DNA of 8,343 bases from Promethearchaeia archaeon (GTDB lineage Archaea; Asgardarchaeota; Lokiarchaeia; Sigyniarchaeales; SOKP01), in assembly GCA_029856375.1 (NCBI GenBank), contig JAHQWX010000061.1, positions 1-8,343 of the forward strand, written 5' to 3'. How positions within the stretch are numbered: the first letter of the stretch is position 1; each line of letters starts with the position of its first letter. A program made the translations under genes and the position numbers. Under the pieces are notes generated by a model that did no database searches, was not told the origin of the DNA, and was given only the letters and a program-made list of their open reading frames with translations. Below are positions 4,004 through 8,343 of the stretch, in pieces.

Positions 4004-5296
4004 ATGGAAGACCTTGATTTTATTGAATACAGCGATAAACGTAAACGATTTTCAAATTGTATTAAATTATTTCACTTTCCCAGATTAGCTGGAACGGAAG
4101 GTGAAAAAAAAGCAGTAGAACTTGCTGTTGATTCATTTAATAAAATTGGTTATAAAAAAGAGGATATTCTACAAGAACAATTTCCTTTTTCAACTTTTTA
4201 TTCAGCAGGGATTCTCAAAATAATCATCATAATGAATATGACACTTGTATTGATTTTATTATTTCTAAGTTATTTACGGAGAATCGTTGTATTTGGTATA
4301 ATATTTATAATTTTTATTGTTTCTATTGCGCTTTTAAAGGATATTAGGCATCCTGAATTTTTTAGGTGGTGGGAGCGTAATTTAGGGAAAATTCGTACAG
4401 GAACTAATGTGATTGCCACGGTTCCAGCTAATTTGTTAACTAAAGAAAAAGCAGGGGATATTATAATATCAGCGCACCTAGATACAAAATCTCAGACTTT
4501 TAGAACCAGATGGAGGATCGCATTATTTTCATCCTGGATTATCGTTGAAACTTTACTCATTTTTTCACATTTTACTTCAAATTTATTCTTAGATGTGATT
4601 CCTGAGGACCATAAAGTAATCATTTTCTTCTTCGAACTTTTTATTTATGTGTTATCAGCATTAGTGTTGCTTATTAATGTGTTCCTTCTTTTTTTCAGAA
4701 CTAGAAATGATTCTCCCGGTGCCTTAGATAATGCTTCCGGTATGTCAATTGTTTTTGAATTGAGTTCGATTTTTATTAAGAAACCTTTAGACAATTTCAA
4801 TTTATGGTTTTGTCAATTTTCAGCAGAAGAACAGGGTACTATGGGATCAAGAAATTTTCTTAATCGAAGAGAAGGGAAATTTACGCGAGGAAAAACATTT
4901 CAAATCAATTTTGACATGGTTTCATTACTAGAAGAACCCAAATACAATATTGAATATGTAAAATCGTATGGTTTTTTCCCTAAAAAAAAAATAGCACCGT
5001 TATTAAGTCATTATCTTAAAACGGCCGCAAATGAAAAAAAAATAAAGATACATGGGTTCAATGTAACAGTTGGAGCTCATACCGACTCAATTCCTTTTCA
5101 TTTGAGGAAATTTGGTGTTATTGACATTACTACGCGAGCAGCAACTCGATATACGCATAGTAAAGAAGATACCTGGGAGAGAGTAGACCCGCAAATATTA
5201 ATACAAACATTTTCAATTGTAAAAAGAATGATATTGATGCTTGATAGAGATTTTTACATTTTAAAGGAAAAAAAAGATGAATTAAAAATAAACTAG
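4004..5296 (+). CDS. Membrane-embedded M28 family metallopeptidase
   Basis: 430 residues. M28 enzymes are co-catalytic di-zinc aminopeptidases or carboxypeptidases. The expected residues are present in order: H158 and D160 (SAHLDT), bridging D242 (GALDNASG), E275-E276 (SAEEQGTMGS), D304 (NFDMV) and H385 (YTHSKEDT). The N-terminal helix and RLAGTEGE (27-34) also fit the family. The topology is unusual: a hairpin of two helices at about 68-90 and 93-112 precedes the catalytic strands, and a second pair at about 172-191 and 204-231 lies between H158/D160 and D242, a spacing of more than 80 residues where M28 enzymes normally have a short loop. Because each insert is a pair, all metal ligands end up on the same membrane face; flanking Arg/Lys clusters (RWWERNLGKIR, FRTRWR, FFRTRN) suggest the cytoplasmic side. 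The start ATG has only a weak GGAT upstream. Substrate unknown. Confidence 0.88.
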   Translation: MEDLDFIEYSDKRKRFSNCIKLFHFPRLAGTEGEKKAVELAVDSFNKIGYKKEDILQEQFPFSTFYSAGILKIIIIMNMTLVLILLFLSYLRRIVVFGIIFIIFIVSIALLKDIRHPEFFRWWERNLGKIRTGTNVIATVPANLLTKEKAGDIIISAHLDTKSQTFRTRWRIALFSSWIIVETLLIFSHFTSNLFLDVIPEDHKVIIFFFELFIYVLSALVLLINVFLLFFRTRNDSPGALDNASGMSIVFELSSIFIKKPLDNFNLWFCQFSAEEQGTMGSRNFLNRREGKFTRGKTFQINFDMVSLLEEPKYNIEYVKSYGFFPKKKIAPLLSHYLKTAANEKKIKIHGFNVTVGAHTDSIPFHLRKFGVIDITTRAATRYTHSKEDTWERVDPQILIQTFSIVKRMILMLDRDFYILKEKKDELKIN

Positions 5297-5372
5297 ATGT
5301 AGGTCCTTTTTGAATTATAAATTTTTACATTTTAACAAGAAAAATTAATATTTTTTTAACAAAATGTTTAGA

Positions 5373-5465
5373 AAGGATTAAAGAATATGTTAAAATACAA
5401 AGAAAAATTCGGGTGAAATTCAGATAATCTTCAGCGCAATAATCATTGGATTATGTTTTATCGGT
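5373..5465 (+). other. Shine-Dalgarno, ATG and frameshifted first helix of the transporter gene
   Basis: AAGGAT (5373-5378) lies eight bases before an ATG at 5387, which reads MLKYKEKFG and then TGA. The frame of the transporter is open from 5394 and encodes GEIQIIFSAIIIGLCFIG, an obvious start of a membrane helix, but has no ATG, GTG or TTG before 5466. Removing one base in the A5 run (5403-5407) or in the GGG (5411-5413) joins the two and gives a complete N-terminus of 26 additional residues. Sequencing or assembly error and a true frameshift mutation are both possible. Confidence 0.7.
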
Positions 5466-6869
5466 GTGATAATTCTAATTATTACTAATAAATTAAATAG
5501 AGCAATTGCATCGCTTGCTGGAGCTGTAATTGTTTACTTCGTATTAATTTTTCTTGAGGGATTAGATTTTTCTATTATAGTAGATCTTTTATTTGGTTCT
5601 CAACAAGACGGATTCGTCAATCTTCATTCCTTAATATTGATAATTGGAATGATGCTGATTGTAGCAATATCACACGAAGCCGGCCTATTTCAATTTTTTG
5701 CCGCAAGACTTATAAAACTATCAAAAGGAAAACCAATTCGTCTAATGATAATCTTATGCGTGATAACGATAATTATATCCGCGATTTTAAATAACATATT
5801 AACCGTAATTGTGTTGATACCTCTTACTATTACGATTTCGCGTATGTTAAATACCGATCCTTCCCCCTACATATTAACGGAAGCGGTTTTGGTAAATATT
5901 GGAGGTACGCTGTTTCCAATTTCGTCTATTCCAAATATATTAATAACAACCTATGCTGAAATATCCTTTCTTGAATTTTTTTTGAATGTTGGTTTAGTTT
6001 CATTAATGATATTTGTCCCTACAATTATATTTTTCATCTTTCTTTATAAGAAGGAAATGGTGATTCCAGAAGAGAGCAAGAAAGTTTTAGAAGAATTTAA
6101 TGTGTGGAATGTTGTGCAGAATAAAAAATTACTCTATTATTCGCTTTTTTCTCTATTAATTTTATTTGTTTTAATGATAACAGTACCATCGACTTTGATT
6201 TCAATGGACATGATAGCGTTAACTATTGCTTTAATCTTAATCGTTTTAAGCAGAATAGAACCCAAGGATTTGATTTCTAAAATAGATTTTGAATTAATTC
6301 TTTATCTCCTTGGAATTTTCGTAATTGCAGGGGGTCTGGAAATCACAGGAATTGTCGATTTGATGGGGAATCTTTTATCGATAATTGGAGGGAACGATTT
6401 ATTTACCCAATTAATAGTAATCTTGTGGATTTCAGCCTATTTTAGTAGTAACATTGATAATATTCCAATAACAAAAGTTTTGACGCCAATAATAGGGGAT
6501 ATGGTGGATAATTCGCTACTCGCACCTGGTAATCGATTTTATTATAGTCTCGCGATAGGTGCGAATTGGGGAGATAATTTAACTCCATTAGGAGATAACA
6601 TCCTTGTCATGAATTTGGCCGAACAAAATAAACGCCCAATCACCTTTAAAAAATTCTTTAAATTGGGTTTTACGACCACAAATCTTCAATTATTTATCGT
6701 GTCGATTTATTATTTGGTTGTGTTTTATTTTTTCGTTGGTATCATAATTTTGATAATCATAGCAATAAGTATTTTAGTATTGTATTTCCTAATTAGATAT
6801 GGACCTGAGTCGATTAAAATCAAAATTAATAATATTACATCTAAATTTAGAAATTTAATAATAAAGTGA
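5466..6869 (+). CDS. ArsB/NhaD/P-protein-type ion transporter (probable Na+/H+ antiporter or anion permease)
   Basis: 467 residues from a GTG at 5466 and about 493 if the upstream ATG at 5387 is restored. It is a polytopic membrane protein of the ion transporter superfamily that includes ArsB, NhaD and the P/OCA2 protein. Two related signatures sit in the two halves, as expected from the family's inverted repeat: SAILNNILTVIVLIPLTI (105-122) and SNIDNIPITKVLTPIIG (328-344). IGGTLFPISSIPNI (145-158) corresponds to the IGGTATLIGDPPNI-type segment of relatives, and GANWGDNLTPLGD (365-377) to the second-half pore loop. The usual GDPPN has become SSIPN, so the substrate may differ. The GTG start is doubtful: it has no Shine-Dalgarno and would cut the first membrane helix in half. 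The Roadblock-like gene starts six bases after the stop, indicating one operon. Cations, arsenite or organic anions cannot be distinguished from sequence alone. Confidence 0.85.
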   Translation: MIILIITNKLNRAIASLAGAVIVYFVLIFLEGLDFSIIVDLLFGSQQDGFVNLHSLILIIGMMLIVAISHEAGLFQFFAARLIKLSKGKPIRLMIILCVITIIISAILNNILTVIVLIPLTITISRMLNTDPSPYILTEAVLVNIGGTLFPISSIPNILITTYAEISFLEFFLNVGLVSLMIFVPTIIFFIFLYKKEMVIPEESKKVLEEFNVWNVVQNKKLLYYSLFSLLILFVLMITVPSTLISMDMIALTIALILIVLSRIEPKDLISKIDFELILYLLGIFVIAGGLEITGIVDLMGNLLSIIGGNDLFTQLIVILWISAYFSSNIDNIPITKVLTPIIGDMVDNSLLAPGNRFYYSLAIGANWGDNLTPLGDNILVMNLAEQNKRPITFKKFFKLGFTTTNLQLFIVSIYYLVVFYFFVGIIILIIIAISILVLYFLIRYGPESIKIKINNITSKFRNLIIK

Positions 6870-6875
6870 TGAGAT

Positions 6876-7304
6876 ATGGTTTTTCAGAATATTAAACGCA
6901 TAAAAAGGGCATTACCAGAGGTTTGTCACATAGCAATGTTCTACAACAATGGAACTATTTTCCAAACCACTTTTGAGCACCCAATCAACATCCCCAAATT
7001 AGGTGAAAATCTCGCAGAGATGCTGCTTCACATTAAAAAACTCTACGATATATGCGAATTTAAAATTGATGACTATAAAAGATTAGTATTTGAAACAGAG
7101 GAGATTTCGCTAATAGTTTTAAAACTCGGAGAAGATAGCAACATTGGACTATTTTTTAGGAAAGAGGAAGGGAAGGACTTAAAATTAGGATCAATTAGAA
7201 GGTATTTGGAGAGAATTGAAGACCTTGTAGATGTATCACAGGAAGAAATAGAAAGACTTGACCAAGAGGACGAAAAAAAAGAAGAAGAGAAAAAAGAAAT
7301 TTAA
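6876..7304 (+). CDS. Roadblock/LC7-like domain protein
   Basis: 142 residues. Residues 1-110 have the layout of a Roadblock/LC7 (MglB, longin-related) fold: a first helix (IKRIKRALP), a strand pair with a turn (CHIAMFYNNGTIFQTTFE), a long central helix (PKLGENLAEMLLHIKKLYDI), then strands (YKRLVFETEEISLIVLKLG and SNIGLFFRKE) and a closing helix. Proteins of this type dimerise and act as scaffolds or GAPs for small GTPases such as MglA. The tail (about 120-142) is a charged, disordered Glu/Lys run. It starts six bases after the transporter stop; a GTGAT that overlaps that stop codon can pair with the 16S anti-Shine-Dalgarno five bases before the ATG, so coupled translation is likely. The pairing suggests that it connects a GTPase to control of the transporter, but this is inferred. 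Family assignment is by fold pattern and could be a related longin-type domain. Confidence 0.7.
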   Translation: MVFQNIKRIKRALPEVCHIAMFYNNGTIFQTTFEHPINIPKLGENLAEMLLHIKKLYDICEFKIDDYKRLVFETEEISLIVLKLGEDSNIGLFFRKEEGKDLKLGSIRRYLERIEDLVDVSQEEIERLDQEDEKKEEEKKEI

Positions 7305-7331
7305 AAATTGAAAAGTAAAAATAGATGTTTT

Positions 7332-8343
7332 CTATAACCACTTCTTTCTTTTAAAAAAGAATAACAATATAATTGCTATTATAATCATAACTATCCAAGT
7401 AATTGGATAACCTAAAGGCGATTGGAGTTCGGGCATAAAGAGGAAATTCATTCCATAAACTCCCGCAATAAATGTTATGGGAATAAAAATTGTTGATATA
7501 ATCGTGAGTACTTTCATTATTTCGTTCATTTTATTGCTTATGCTCGAAAGATATAAGTCCATCATACCCCCTAATATATCACGGAAATTTTCCACAGTAT
7601 CAATAATCTGAATCGTGTGATCGTAAAGGTCTCTGATATATATTTTAGTTTCTTCTTTAATAAGATCCGTTTCCTCTCTTTGTAATCGATTTATAACCTC
7701 CCGGAGAGGCCAGACGGACTTTCTAAATATAATATTCCCTCTTTTCAACTTGTATACATTTTGTAAAGTCTCAGTAGTGGGATGTTCGATTAATTCATCC
7801 TCTAAAGTTTCAATTTTATCGTCCATGTTTTCTAAAATTACGAAATAGTTATCAATAATAGCGTCTAAAATGCAATACGCGAGATAATCGGATTTCATTT
7901 TTCTTATTCGCCCTCTACCGCTCTTTAGTCGCTGACGAATTATTTCAAGAATTCCAATTTCTCTCTCTTGAAAAGTTAAAACGAATTGCTCACCAAACAC
8001 CAAACTTACTTGTATGGGTTCAATTTCCTCAGTTTCCTTATCTAAGTATAGCATTTTCAAAACAACAAAATAATGATCCTCGTAATTATCAATTTTTGAA
8101 CGCTGTTCTATGTGCTCAATGTCTTCTAAAAGTAAAGGATGTAAATCGAATTGATTACCAATTTGTTCAATGATTTCGGGATTATGTAAGCCTTTAATAT
8201 TTATCCATCTTATCGTTGATTTTTCTATATCTCGAAGATTAGATACAACTAATTGTGATTCTTTTAATGTAAACTTTTTTAAATTGTAATCAATAATTGT
8301 AATTTTCAGTTCTTCATCTTTTTTCTCTCCTGTAAAAACGATT
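7332..8343 (-). CDS. corA: CorA-type Mg2+ channel, 5' end outside the window
   Basis: 336 residues are visible; the frame runs open to the right edge (first whole codon at 8342), so the start is missing. The N-terminal cytoplasmic domain contains the CorA pattern INIKGLHNP...FDLHPLLLEDIEH...QRSKIDNYEDHYFVVLKMLY at visible residues ~56-99. A long helical stalk follows, with SDYLAYCILDAIIDNYF and the late segment NFRDILGGMMDLYLSSISNKMNEIMKVLT. The pore motif YGMNF (visible residues 296-300) comes at the end of the first membrane helix, then the MPEL loop and a second helix ending in the basic KRKKWL. CorA pentamers carry Mg2+ (also Co2+ or Ni2+) into the cytoplasm. A TTG at 8060 is not the start, because good CorA sequence continues upstream of it. 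It converges on the Roadblock-like gene with a 27-base gap. Relatives of the ZntB type are the main alternative, but GMN with MPEL favours CorA. Confidence 0.95.
   Translation of the reverse strand, partial: IVFTGEKKDEELKITIIDYNLKKFTLKESQLVVSNLRDIEKSTIRWINIKGLHNPEIIEQIGNQFDLHPLLLEDIEHIEQRSKIDNYEDHYFVVLKMLYLDKETEEIEPIQVSLVFGEQFVLTFQEREIGILEIIRQRLKSGRGRIRKMKSDYLAYCILDAIIDNYFVILENMDDKIETLEDELIEHPTTETLQNVYKLKRGNIIFRKSVWPLREVINRLQREETDLIKEETKIYIRDLYDHTIQIIDTVENFRDILGGMMDLYLSSISNKMNEIMKVLTIISTIFIPITFIAGVYGMNFLFMPELQSPLGYPITWIVMIIIAIILLFFFKRKKWL

Noticed and set aside
5327..5396. Inverted repeats ACATTTT/AAAATGT and ATTTTAAC/GTTAAAAT between the peptidase and the transporter
   Set aside because: Short, A/T-only arms with wide loops in AT-rich DNA; expected by chance.
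8058..8060. TTG as start of the CorA gene
   Set aside because: Characteristic CorA sequence continues in frame upstream to the window edge.
1..8343. CRISPR array, tRNA or rRNA genes, insertion sequence, toxin-antitoxin pair
   Set aside because: No regularly spaced repeats, cloverleaf-like sequence, transposase or terminal repeats were seen. The ribbon-helix-helix gene resembles an antitoxin N-terminus, but no toxin-sized gene accompanies it.

Overview
The window is AT-rich archaeal DNA. Promoters carry TATA-box-like elements (TTTAAA types). Several starts have archaeal or bacterial-type Shine-Dalgarno sites (AAGGTGA before hsp20 and before the DUF308-like gene). The combination of an MglA-like small GTPase, a Roadblock/LC7-like protein, a ribbon-helix-helix regulator and a membrane-embedded M28 peptidase in a low-GC genome fits an Asgard archaeon (Promethearchaeota), perhaps Lokiarchaeia-like. 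That placement is an inference from gene content and composition, not from a marker gene.

Left part (1-1620). The first ~80 bases probably hold the last residues of a plus-strand membrane protein. Facing it is a minus-strand cluster, read from right to left: a small heat shock protein (Hsp20), a 56-residue protein with a basic head and an acidic tail, and a long coiled-coil protein. The gaps of roughly 30-50 bases suggest one operon. The 56-residue gene is short and easily missed. The coiled-coil gene appears to have lost its natural ATG to a one-base shift in an A-run.

Divergent control region (1609-1778). The hsp20 operon and a ribbon-helix-helix regulator gene point away from each other. 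Between them lie three GATAAC half-sites: one perfect palindrome TGTTATC-N4-GATAACA and one direct copy. A GATAAC abuts the TATA box of each gene. The simplest reading is a regulator controlling itself and the chaperone operon, although GATAAC could also act as a BRE for TFB.

Middle (2361-5300). Three plus-strand genes appear to have their own promoters: the MglA-like GTPase, a six-helix DUF308/HdeD-like membrane protein built from three helical hairpins, and an M28 metallopeptidase whose catalytic domain is interrupted by a transmembrane hairpin. Short palindromes with 3-base centres lie upstream of each.

Right part (5387-8343). An ArsB/NhaD/P-protein-type ion transporter is followed six bases later by a Roadblock-like protein, so the two are probably co-translated. 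The transporter's natural start, with a good Shine-Dalgarno, is also separated from the body by a one-base frameshift. Converging on this pair is a CorA-type Mg2+ channel whose 5' end runs off the window. Two homopolymer-type frameshifts in 8 kb suggest either uncorrected assembly errors or real lesions. No tRNA, rRNA, CRISPR array, insertion sequence or attachment site was seen.
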